Part shown: piece by piece, positions 1-5,303 of the stretch | Layout of the letters: each line of letters starts with the position of its first letter | Numbering within the stretch: position 1 is the stretch's first letter | Assembly: GCA_023435335.1 (NCBI GenBank) | Contig: JAEYRU010000074.1 | Coordinates: 1 to 5,303, forward strand | Reading direction: 5' to 3' | Source of the DNA: Pseudomonadota bacterium | Lineage (GTDB): Bacteria > Pseudomonadota > Alphaproteobacteria > Rhizobiales > Rhizobiaceae | DNA: 5,303 bases | Translations under genes and position numbers: made by a program | Notes under the pieces: generated by a model | Told to the model about the DNA's origin: nothing | Database searches by the model: none | The model's input: only the letters and a program-made list of their open reading frames with translations

Positions 1-988
1 CGCCCTTGCCGGTCATCTCCGCGACCCAGTTGTCGATGACGGGCTGTGCGGCGGCCTTCCAATCGGCCACCTCCTCCGCCGTCAGCTCGATTATGTTGTT
101 GCCGCGGTCGACGGCGATCTTGCGTCCAGGCGTGTCGTATTCGGCCTGGGTGCGACCGGCGAAGGCGGAGAACTCTTCGCCGGAATTGTCGTCGATCACC
201 ATCTTCAGGTCATCCGGCAGGCTCTCGTATTTCGCCTTGTTCATCGCCAGCACGAACGCCGTGGTGTAAAGCGCGTGATCGCCGCGGAACTCGGTGTGAT
301 TGCCGACCAGTTCCGATACCTTGAGCGCCGGGGTGACTTCCCAGGGGATGACGCAGCCGTCGATCACGCCTTTCGACAGCGCCTCGGTGATCGCCGGAAC
401 CGGCATGCCGACGGCAGTCGCGCCGAATTCCGAGAGCATGCCGGTGATGATGCGCGTCGGAGCGCGCAGTTTCAGGCCGGCGAGGTCCGCGCGGCTCTTC
501 ACCGGCTTGCTGGTGTGGATCACGCCCGGGCCGTGAACCCAGGTGCCGATGATGTGGACATCCTTGAACTCCGTGTCCTTCATCTCCTTTTCGAAGAGCT
601 CCCAGTAGGCGCGCGAGGTCGCCTCGGCATTGGTCATCATGAAGGGAAGCTCGAAAACCTCGGAGCGCGGGAAACGCCCCGGCGTATAGCCGTTGACGGT
701 CCAGACGATGTCGACGGCGCCGTCGATGGCTTGGTCGATGAGTTGCGGCGGCGTGCCGCCAAGCGCCATGGCGCCGTAGCGCTCGATCTTGATGCGGCCA
801 CCGGAGTCCGCTTCAACCTTGTTGGCCCAGGGGTCGAGCACATGGGCGGGCACGTTGGCCTGCGGCGGCAGGAACTGATGCAGGCGCAGTGTCACCTCCT
901 GCGCCAGCGACATCGTGGCGCCGGAGAGCCACCCGGCGGTTGCCAGCACTCCTGCCAGCAGGGCCGACTTCTTAGAAACGTATCTCAT
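1..988 (-). CDS. TRAP transporter solute-binding protein, DctP family (3' end cut by window edge)
   Basis: Periplasmic binding protein that delivers an organic acid to a TRAP (tripartite ATP-independent periplasmic) transporter. 329 codons are visible with no stop, so the last few tens of residues lie beyond the left edge (the family is usually about 330-360 residues). The start is the ATG at 988, with GGAGG at 994-998 (minus strand) spaced 5 nt away. Residues 1-29 form a signal peptide: Lys6-Lys7, a hydrophobic core, then a likely cut after Ser-Leu-Ala29. The mature part begins EVTLRLHQFLPP, typical of DctP. The family's carboxylate-clamping arginine is visible as Arg175 in LKLRAPT, followed by the GATAVGMPVPAITEALSKG segment (189-207) and a VIDG turn near 208-211. 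No membrane-subunit genes (dctQ/dctM) are in view. The substrate cannot be read from sequence; the neighbouring tyrosine/aromatic catabolic genes make an aromatic or 2-hydroxy/2-oxo acid plausible. Family call is firm, ligand is open. Confidence 0.93.
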   Translation of the reverse strand, partial: MRYVSKKSALLAGVLATAGWLSGATMSLAQEVTLRLHQFLPPQANVPAHVLDPWANKVEADSGGRIKIERYGAMALGGTPPQLIDQAIDGAVDIVWTVNGYTPGRFPRSEVFELPFMMTNAEATSRAYWELFEKEMKDTEFKDVHIIGTWVHGPGVIHTSKPVKSRADLAGLKLRAPTRIITGMLSEFGATAVGMPVPAITEALSKGVIDGCVIPWEVTPALKVSELVGNHTEFRGDHALYTTAFVLAMNKAKYESLPDDLKMVIDDNSGEEFSAFAGRTQAEYDTPGRKIAVDRGNNIIELTAEEVADWKAAAQPVIDNWVAEMTGKG

Positions 989-1108
989 ATTCTCCTCCCA
1001 GAGATTCGTTGGACAGCGCGGGCGGCATTCGCCATGACCGCGTCCGCTCCAGTTCTACAGGCGGATGCGTAACAACAAAAGCCGCATATCCATTTTTTTC
1101 GTAACATA
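989..1108 (-). promoter_or_regulatory. Intergenic leader upstream of the TRAP gene, weak promoter candidate
   Basis: The 120 bp gap between the regulator's stop and the TRAP gene start contains an A+T-rich patch (about 1066-1115) in an otherwise G+C-rich window, which is the natural place for a promoter. The best minus-strand candidate I can draw is a TAGAAC -10-like box at 1052-1057 with TTTTGT at 1075-1080 as a poor -35, 17 bp apart. The match is weak. A near-repeat, CATATCC (1085-1091) and CATATTATCC (1105-1114), sits in the same patch and partly overlaps the end of the regulator gene. No hairpin plus T-run terminator for the regulator is visible on the minus strand, so read-through from the regulator into the TRAP gene is possible. 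Confidence 0.25.
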
Positions 1109-1588
1109 TTATCCAATCGAACCGAGCGGCAGCGGACCGGCTTCCTTGAGGGTGTCGAGCACGATCGCCGTCTTGACGTGCTGGACCGAGTCGTGCGGCA
1201 GCAACACGCCGTTGACAAATTCCGACAGCATCTTCAGGTCGGGCGTCACGACCTTGAGGATGTAGTCCATCTCACCGGTCAGTGCATGGGCCTCCTGCAC
1301 CTCCGGCAGTCTCGAGACGAGGTCGGCGAAGCGCCGGGCATTATCGCGGTTGTGCGTGGCAAGCGTGACCGACACCATGCTGACGAGAACAAATCCCAAC
1401 TTCTCGCGATCCAGTTGGGCGCGATATCCGCGGATCAAACCCTCCTCTTCCAGCCGCTGCCGGCGTCGCGAACATTGCGAGGGTGAGAGGTGGACGCGGG
1501 CGGAAAGGTCGTTGTTGGTCAGCCGCGCATCGACTTGAAGAAGCGCCAGTATCTTGCGGTCGAACTCATCGAGATGCGCGGATTCCAT
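1109..1588 (-). CDS. Lrp/AsnC-family transcriptional regulator
   Basis: A 159-residue DNA-binding regulator of the leucine-responsive (feast/famine) family, the family's usual length. I chose the ATG at 1588 because the family's N-terminal pattern starts immediately after it (LDEFDRKILALLQVDAR, residues 6-22); an upstream in-frame start at 1651 would add 21 residues that do not look like the family. AGGAAGG (1598-1604) lies 9 nt upstream. Residues 6-60 form the winged helix-turn-helix (LTNNDLSARVHLSPSQCSRR, 23-42, then RLEEEGLIRGY). Residues about 68-147 form the RAM ligand-binding/oligomerisation domain, with the conserved LTGEMDYILKV at 103-113. It is divergently transcribed from hpd across 125 bp, a typical arrangement for a local regulator that controls its neighbour and itself, probably sensing an amino acid or derived aromatic acid. 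The family is certain; target genes and effector are inferred from position. Confidence 0.93.
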   Translation of the reverse strand: MESAHLDEFDRKILALLQVDARLTNNDLSARVHLSPSQCSRRRQRLEEEGLIRGYRAQLDREKLGFVLVSMVSVTLATHNRDNARRFADLVSRLPEVQEAHALTGEMDYILKVVTPDLKMLSEFVNGVLLPHDSVQHVKTAIVLDTLKEAGPLPLGSIG

Positions 1589-1641
1589 AGTCTTTGGCCT
1601 TCCTATACATGCTCCGTGCGCATCAGGCCCCGAATCCGGGC

Positions 1642-1696
1642 GGGAATGCAACCCTTATGCGCCGCCGCCGCTGTATCATTCTGAACCGACATTCCC
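1642..1696. repeat. Spaced inverted repeat GGGAATG...CATTCCC, possible operator half-sites
   Basis: GGGAATG at 1642-1648 is perfectly mirrored by CATTCCC at 1690-1696, 48 bp centre to centre (roughly four to five helical turns). A third related copy, CATTC at 1677-1681, lies 13 bp before the CATTC at 1690-1694. The arms flank the candidate hpd -10 box at 1674-1679. Lrp-type octamers commonly bind several spaced half-sites and wrap DNA, so this could be the binding array, but 7 bp arms can occur by chance and the bases do not match the E. coli Lrp consensus. Confidence 0.25.
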
Positions 1697-1702
1697 ACCC
1701 GT

Positions 1703-1707
1703 GGAGG
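1703..1707 (+). promoter_or_regulatory. Ribosome binding site that fixes the hpd start
   Basis: GGAGG lies 6 nt before the ATG at 1714. The same reading frame is open upstream to an ATG at 1594, but that region is not HPPD-like and has no comparable site, so this site decides the start. Confidence 0.8.
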
Positions 1708-1713
1708 CAAGTA

Positions 1714-2826
1714 ATGGGCCCGTTTCCGCACGACGCACCGCCGGCGACAATTTCCGACCAGAACCCGGCCGGAACCGACGGGTTCGAATTCGTCGAGTTC
1801 GCTCATCCCGAGCCGGAAAAGCTGGCCGAACTGTTCGAGCGGATGGGTTACGCACCGGTGGCGCGCCACAAGAGCAAGGCAATAACGGTATGGAGGCAGG
1901 GCGACGTCAACTACATCGTCAACGCCGAGCCCGGCTCGCATGCGACGCGCTTCGTCGGCGAACATGGCCCGTGCGCGCCGTCGATGGCATGGCGCGTGGT
2001 CGATGCCCAGCATACTTTCGCGCATGCGGTGTCGAAGGGAGCCACTCCCTACGAAGGTGACGACAAGGCCCTCGACGTGCCAGCCATCGTCGGCATCGGC
2101 GGATCGCTCCTCTACTTCGTGGAGAAATACGGCGCCAAGGGTTCGGCCTACGACGGCGACTTCGAATGGATCGGCGAGCGTGACCCGAAGCCGGAAGGGG
2201 TCGGCTTCTACTATCTCGACCACCTCACCCACAATGTCTATCGCGGCAACATGGACAAGTGGTGGGATTTCTACCGCGACCTTTTCGGCTTCAAGCAGAT
2301 CCACTTCTTCGACATTGACGGGCGCATCACCGGATTGGTCAGCCGCGCGATCACGTCACCTTGCGGCAAGATCCGCATCCCGCTGAACGAATCCAAGGAC
2401 GAGACCAGCCAGATCGCGGAATACCTGCGCAAATACAAGGGCGAGGGGATCCAGCACATCGCCGTCGGCACCGACGATATCTACGACGCCACCGACCGGC
2501 TGGCCGCGAACGGGCTGAAGTTCATGCCCGGCCCGCCGGACACCTATTACGAGAAGAGCCACGCTCGCGTGCACGGACATGACGAGCCGATCGACCGGAT
2601 GAAGAAACACGGCATCCTGATTGATGGCGAAGGCGTGGTCGACGGCGGCATGACCAAGATCCTGCTGCAGATATTCTCGAAGACCGTCATCGGGCCGATC
2701 TTCTTCGAGTTCATCCAGCGCAAGGGTGACGAAGGCTTCGGGGAAGGCAACTTCCGCGCCCTGTTCGAATCCATCGAGGAGGACCAGATCCGGCGCGGCG
2801 TGATCAAGGTCGAGGCGGCGGAGTAG
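1714..2826 (+). CDS. hpd: 4-hydroxyphenylpyruvate dioxygenase (HPPD)
   Basis: Non-haem Fe(II) dioxygenase (also named hppD) that converts 4-hydroxyphenylpyruvate and O2 to homogentisate and CO2 in the cytoplasm, the second step of tyrosine breakdown after transamination. The 370-residue product has the two-vicinal-oxygen-chelate-domain layout: an N-terminal domain from about 22 to 150 (GFEFVEFAHPEPEKLAELF) and a catalytic C-terminal domain from about 163. The iron ligands known for the family are all present: His170 in LDHLTHNVYRG, His248 in GEGIQHIAVGTDDI, and Glu332 in FFEFIQRKGDEGFGEGNF. The substrate-pocket segments RIPLNES (221-227) and PGPPDTYYE (272-280) and the C-terminal helix ALFESIEEDQIRRGV (349-363) are also intact. 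The length is slightly above the roughly 357 residues of pseudomonad enzymes because of a short N-terminal leader. It stands alone on the plus strand, divergent from the Lrp-type regulator and convergent with the Ldh_2 gene. No disruption is seen. Confidence 0.98.
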   Translation: MGPFPHDAPPATISDQNPAGTDGFEFVEFAHPEPEKLAELFERMGYAPVARHKSKAITVWRQGDVNYIVNAEPGSHATRFVGEHGPCAPSMAWRVVDAQHTFAHAVSKGATPYEGDDKALDVPAIVGIGGSLLYFVEKYGAKGSAYDGDFEWIGERDPKPEGVGFYYLDHLTHNVYRGNMDKWWDFYRDLFGFKQIHFFDIDGRITGLVSRAITSPCGKIRIPLNESKDETSQIAEYLRKYKGEGIQHIAVGTDDIYDATDRLAANGLKFMPGPPDTYYEKSHARVHGHDEPIDRMKKHGILIDGEGVVDGGMTKILLQIFSKTVIGPIFFEFIQRKGDEGFGEGNFRALFESIEEDQIRRGVIKVEAAE

Positions 2827-2844
2827 GCGCGCTCTCCCTGTGCC

Positions 2845-3846
2845 TCACCCTCCGCCGGCGAAGCGCCGCAGCGTCTCGACCACTAGGTCCGGCACGTCGA
2901 TCGCGCCGGCCGCGAGCGTCTTTTCGCGCACCGCCGCCGATCGCTCGAACGGCACGCGCACCGGGATACTTGGATCCAGCGGCCGCGCCTCGCGCACCTG
3001 TGCGGCATACGTGCTGACAGCCTGCCTGAAGGCGTCGGCCTCGCCGAACAGGCCAGGATCGACGACAAAAATCACATAACCGAAATCCTCCGGCTCCGGC
3101 CCGCGCACGAAGACGTTGGCCTGTCCGGTCATCATCGCCAGCATCTGTACGCTCATCGCCAGCCCCGAGCCGCGGTGCCCGCCCCAAGGCGTCATCGCCC
3201 CGCCGGCGAGCAGCTCCGCGGGATCGGTGGTCGGCCGGCCGTCGCGGTCGAACCCGCGTCCCTCCGGCAACGGCTCGCCGAGCCGCATCGCCAGCGTGGC
3301 CTCCGCATGGGTGATGCTGGACGTCGTTATGTCCCATATCACCGGCACGTCCTGCGAGGGGAAGCCGAAGGCGATCGGGTTGGTGCTGAAGCGCGGCTCA
3401 GTACCGCCATACAGCGCAACGGTGGCGGGGCCGCTGCCGGCGATCATGCCGACGAAGCCCGCGCTCGTCACGCGCTCGAGGTAGTGCGAGAACATCCCCG
3501 TGAAGTGCGTCTTCTTGGCGCCGACGATGGCGATTCCCGAGGTCCTGCACTTGTCGATGGCGATCTCGGTTGCTCGCATCGCCACCAGATAGCCGAGGTC
3601 GTCGCCGCCATCGAGATGGGCCGAAACCGGCGTCTGGCGCAGGATTTCGATCGGCCGGCGCTTCAGAGCCGCGCGCCGGTCATGCTCGATGATCGAGACG
3701 CCGCGCGCCAGGCCGGCGTAGCCGAGGCCGCGCAATTCGCAATCCATCAGATGGTCGGCGATCACGACGGCTTCCGCCGCCCCGTAGCCGTTGGCGGACA
3801 GCGCGGACTCCAGCAGCGCCCGCGCATCTTCGAGTTTCATTCGCAC
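2845..3846 (-). CDS. Ldh_2 family (malate/L-lactate dehydrogenase type) NAD(P)-dependent oxidoreductase
   Basis: A 333-residue member of the Ldh_2 family, whose members reduce 2-oxo acids or oxidise 2-hydroxy acids with NAD(P) (malate, sulfolactate, ureidoglycolate, diketogulonate and cyclic imino acid enzymes are known). Family landmarks: the conserved histidine at 114 in KKTHFTGMFSHYLE, the cofactor-binding FSTNPIAFGFPS (153-164), WDITTSSITHAEA (171-183) and MTPWGGHRGSGLA (218-230). The usual GHxSHGxxxxxxY active-site segment instead reads GLGYAGLARGVSI (40-52), so Ser-His and a later Tyr are replaced by Tyr43, Ala44 and Ile52; it belongs to a divergent subgroup and its substrate should not be assumed to be malate or lactate. 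The start is taken as GTG at 3846 (GGGGAG 8 nt upstream); ATG at 3840 is equally possible. It is the third gene of an operon, 52 bp after the DUF2783 gene. A role in 4-hydroxyphenyllactate/4-hydroxyphenylpyruvate exchange is a guess from context. Confidence 0.9.
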   Translation of the reverse strand: MRMKLEDARALLESALSANGYGAAEAVVIADHLMDCELRGLGYAGLARGVSIIEHDRRAALKRRPIEILRQTPVSAHLDGGDDLGYLVAMRATEIAIDKCRTSGIAIVGAKKTHFTGMFSHYLERVTSAGFVGMIAGSGPATVALYGGTEPRFSTNPIAFGFPSQDVPVIWDITTSSITHAEATLAMRLGEPLPEGRGFDRDGRPTTDPAELLAGGAMTPWGGHRGSGLAMSVQMLAMMTGQANVFVRGPEPEDFGYVIFVVDPGLFGEADAFRQAVSTYAAQVREARPLDPSIPVRVPFERSAAVREKTLAAGAIDVPDLVVETLRRFAGGG

Positions 3847-3898
3847 CTGTGGAACTCCCCTCGCCGCCCCCCCGAGAGCCGCGCCTTATGCCCCGGAA

Positions 3899-4102
3899 CT
3901 ACGCGCCCTTCGCTGCCCGGAGACACTCCCGCAGCGCCGCAGGATCACCGACACGGTTCGCCAGCAGCAGCACCAGCCGGGCGTTGAGCCGGACGCTCTC
4001 ATCGAAGGTGAGACCCTCATGCGCTGCCATCAACGCAGCATAGAAGTCGTCGCCGGCCGCGCCGAGCCGGTCGGTCCCGATATCGCCTTCACGCTCGCTC
4101 AT
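3899..4102 (-). CDS. DUF2783 small protein, probable partner of the adjacent flavin monooxygenase
   Basis: A 67-residue protein with no signal peptide, membrane segment or cysteine pair, hence likely cytoplasmic. The core FYAALMAAHEGLTFDESVRLNARLVLLLANRVGD (residues about 20-53) matches my recollection of the DUF2783 family and is predicted to be largely helical. Its ATG overlaps the stop of the upstream flavin monooxygenase as ATGA (4099-4102), and a strong GGGAGG at 4108-4113 sits 5 nt before the start, so the two are translationally coupled and probably made in fixed ratio. Known parallel: the 3-hydroxyphenylacetate 6-hydroxylase of Pseudomonas putida was described as a large flavoprotein (MhaA) plus a very small coupling protein (MhaB). 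Whether this protein is homologous to MhaB is inferred from size and gene order, not checked by alignment. DUF2783 membership is fairly secure; the coupling role is a hypothesis. Confidence 0.85.
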   Translation of the reverse strand: MSEREGDIGTDRLGAAGDDFYAALMAAHEGLTFDESVRLNARLVLLLANRVGDPAALRECLRAAKGA

Positions 4103-5303
4103 GACGGCCTCCCGCAGGCGCGTGCGTAAGCGGCGGCGACGTTCCCGGCGGCCGCATCTGGGAAACGCGCCGCGACATGCTGATCCGGGCGGATGAGATA
4201 TGTCATGCCCGTTCCATACCGCTCTGCGACGGTGCCCTCGCTGTCGATCAGGGTTATCGCGTCGTTGGCGCGACGCGACCGATCGGATGTCACCAGAAGG
4301 CGCTGCAGATCGGCCGGAAGCCCGTCGGGCAGTTCCGTCTCGACAGCCATCACCGAGAAGCCGGAGCCGAAATGGTCGAGCAGCCAGCCGGACTTGCCGT
4401 TCTCGACCGGCGCGTCCGGCATGACCTCGCCGGGCGCCACACCATCGTCCCCGCCTGTCCTGGTCTGCAGGCTCATGCCCTCGAGCGAACAGGGTTTCGA
4501 CAGCCGCCCCGAATTGACCAGCTTGCGGGCGAATTCGTGCTTCTCGGCGAGTTCCAGCACGCTGTCACGAAACAGGCGTTCCATTTCCGTCTTGGGCGTC
4601 ATGAAGGAGGTCGCGCGGGCCGAGTTGCGGATGTTCTCGTCGGCGCCTAAGACACGTTCCTCGTTGTAGGTCTCGATCAGGCTCTCCGGCGCTTCGCCGC
4701 GAATCACCATCGCCAGCTTCCAGATCAGGTTGTCCGTGTCCTGGATGCCGCCATTGCCCCCGCGCGCGCCGAAAGGTGAAACGATGTGGGCGCTGTCGCC
4801 GGCGAAGAGCACGCGCCCGTGGACGAAGCGATCCAGCCGCCGGCACTGGAAGGTGTAAACGGACACCCAGTCGAGCTCGAAATCGTCGTGTCCGATGACC
4901 TTTTCGATGCGCGGGATGACGTTCTCCGGCTTCTTCTCCTCTTCCGGGTCCGTGTCCCAGCCGAGCTGCAGGTCGATCCGGTAGATGTCATCCGGCTGCT
5001 TGTGCAGCAGGGCGGACTGGCCCTTGTGGAAGGGCGGCTCGAACCAGAACCAGCGCTCCGACGGAAAGTCCGCCTTCATCTCGACATCGGCAATGAGGAA
5101 GCGCTCCTCGAATATGCGGCCCTCGAAGTCGAGCCCCATCATCGCCCGCACGGGTGAGCGGGCGCCGTCGCACGCGATCAGCCAGTCCGCTTCGAGGTTA
5201 TAGGTGCCGTCGGGCGTCTCGATCGCCACCGTCACGCCGTCGGACCGCGGCGTCACGCCGACCACACGGTTCTTCCAACGAAGGTCTATCAGGTCGGGGA
5301 ACT
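4099..5303 (-). CDS. FAD-dependent aromatic-ring monooxygenase, MhpA/MhaA-like (5' end cut by window edge)
   Basis: Class A flavin monooxygenase of the p-hydroxybenzoate hydroxylase fold, which would use NAD(P)H and O2 to hydroxylate a phenolic acid in the cytoplasm. 400 residues and the stop are present; about 140-150 N-terminal residues, including the GxGxxG FAD-binding start, lie beyond the right edge (the family is about 540-570 residues). The frame is open through 5303, so no start codon inside the window should be accepted. Numbering visible residues from 1: the DG motif is DWLIACDGARSPVR (39-52); the GD motif is GRVLFAGDSAHIVSPFGARG (162-181), followed by NGGIQDTDNLIWKLAMV, where the FAD ribityl and isoalloxazine bind; the last 80 or so residues look like the thioredoxin-like C-terminal domain of this group, without a CxxC. 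It heads the operon with the DUF2783 and Ldh_2 genes. The closest named relatives by style are 3-(3-hydroxyphenyl)propionate hydroxylase (MhpA) and 3-hydroxyphenylacetate 6-hydroxylase (MhaA); the exact substrate cannot be fixed from sequence. Confidence 0.92.
   Translation of the reverse strand, partial: FPDLIDLRWKNRVVGVTPRSDGVTVAIETPDGTYNLEADWLIACDGARSPVRAMMGLDFEGRIFEERFLIADVEMKADFPSERWFWFEPPFHKGQSALLHKQPDDIYRIDLQLGWDTDPEEEKKPENVIPRIEKVIGHDDFELDWVSVYTFQCRRLDRFVHGRVLFAGDSAHIVSPFGARGGNGGIQDTDNLIWKLAMVIRGEAPESLIETYNEERVLGADENIRNSARATSFMTPKTEMERLFRDSVLELAEKHEFARKLVNSGRLSKPCSLEGMSLQTRTGGDDGVAPGEVMPDAPVENGKSGWLLDHFGSGFSVMAVETELPDGLPADLQRLLVTSDRSRRANDAITLIDSEGTVAERYGTGMTYLIRPDQHVAARFPDAAAGNVAAAYARACGRPS

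Larger units (their letters stand above)
1589..1713. promoter_or_regulatory. Divergent control region between the Lrp-type regulator and hpd
   Basis: This 125 bp gap must hold the start signals for both divergent genes. For hpd, TATCAT at 1674-1679 is a reasonable -10 box but has no good -35 partner upstream, as would fit an activator-dependent promoter. For the regulator, TATAGG on the minus strand around 1600-1605 is a weak candidate. The gap also holds the dyad GGGAATG (1642-1648) / CATTCCC (1690-1696), listed separately. No small gene or RNA is evident here. The promoter assignments are by eye only. Confidence 0.4.

Noticed and set aside
275..1072. A 265-codon open frame on the plus strand
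   Set aside because: It is antisense to the TRAP binding protein gene, has a low-complexity Arg/Ala/Gly-rich composition typical of shadow frames in G+C-rich DNA, and matches no family I recognise.
1093..1099. Run of seven T on the plus strand as a terminator
   Set aside because: No G+C-rich hairpin precedes it and no plus-strand gene ends there; on the minus strand it is an A-run just after the regulator's stop.
1589..1651. N-terminal extension of the Lrp-type regulator to 1651
   Set aside because: The family pattern begins right after the ATG at 1588; the extra 21 residues look like translated promoter DNA.
1594..1713. N-terminal extension of hpd to an ATG at 1594
   Set aside because: The added 40 residues are not HPPD-like, would cover the divergent promoter region, and the GGAGG at 1703-1707 points to the ATG at 1714.
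1603..2304. A 233-codon open frame on the minus strand inside hpd
   Set aside because: It is antisense to well-conserved HPPD codons and also runs through the divergent control region; no domain is recognisable.
2856..2868. CGGCG-AAG-CGCCG hairpin as an intrinsic terminator
   Set aside because: The stem is only 5 bp with a 3-base loop, lies inside the Ldh_2 coding sequence, and is not followed by a T-run on either strand.
3175..3987. A 270-codon open frame on the plus strand
   Set aside because: It is antisense to the Ldh_2 gene and the start of the operon gap, Arg/His/Gly-rich, without motifs or a convincing ribosome site.
4177..4650. Two overlapping plus-strand open frames of about 157 codons
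   Set aside because: Both are antisense to the flavin monooxygenase, whose FAD motifs prove the minus-strand frame.
5263..5265. GTG at 5265 as the start of the flavin monooxygenase
   Set aside because: The frame stays open and protein-like (FPDLIDLRWKNR) up to the window edge, and the N-terminal FAD-binding part would be missing, so the gene must begin outside the window.

Overview
The window looks like part of an alphaproteobacterial chromosome, most likely Rhizobiales/Phyllobacteriaceae-like. This rests on high G+C, strong G/C third-position bias, and the style of the proteins (a 370-residue HPPD, a TRAP-type binding protein, an Ldh_2 oxidoreductase, and a flavin monooxygenase followed by a DUF2783 protein). 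The lineage is an inference from protein style, not from a marker gene. Coding density is high, with five protein genes on two strands plus a short regulatory gap, and no RNA genes, mobile elements or CRISPR.

Layout, left to right. (1) 1-988, minus: a TRAP transporter solute-binding protein of the DctP family, cut at its C-terminus by the left edge; the membrane subunits would be expected beyond that edge. (2) 1109-1588, minus: an Lrp/AsnC-family regulator. (3) 1589-1713: a divergent control region. (4) 1714-2826, plus: 4-hydroxyphenylpyruvate dioxygenase (hpd/hppD), complete with its His-His-Glu iron ligands. (5) 2845-3846, minus: an Ldh_2 (malate/L-lactate dehydrogenase type) NAD(P)-dependent oxidoreductase, convergent with hpd at only 18 bp. 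(6) 3899-4102, minus: a 67-residue DUF2783 protein. (7) 4099-5303, minus: an FAD-dependent aromatic-type monooxygenase whose N-terminus lies past the right edge. Genes 7, 6 and 5 form a tight minus-strand operon; 7 and 6 overlap by ATGA.

Working model. HPPD makes homogentisate from 4-hydroxyphenylpyruvate. The flavin monooxygenase plus tiny partner resembles, in architecture, the two-component 3-hydroxyphenylacetate 6-hydroxylase (MhaA/MhaB) of Pseudomonas putida, whose product is also homogentisate. The Ldh_2 enzyme could interconvert a 2-hydroxy acid and a 2-oxo acid, for example 4-hydroxyphenyllactate and 4-hydroxyphenylpyruvate. The TRAP protein could capture an aromatic or hydroxy acid, and the Lrp-type protein probably controls hpd and perhaps itself. 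The locus therefore reads as peripheral aromatic catabolism converging on homogentisate. No ring-cleavage gene (hmgA, maiA, fahA) is in view, and the substrates of all genes except hpd are inferred.
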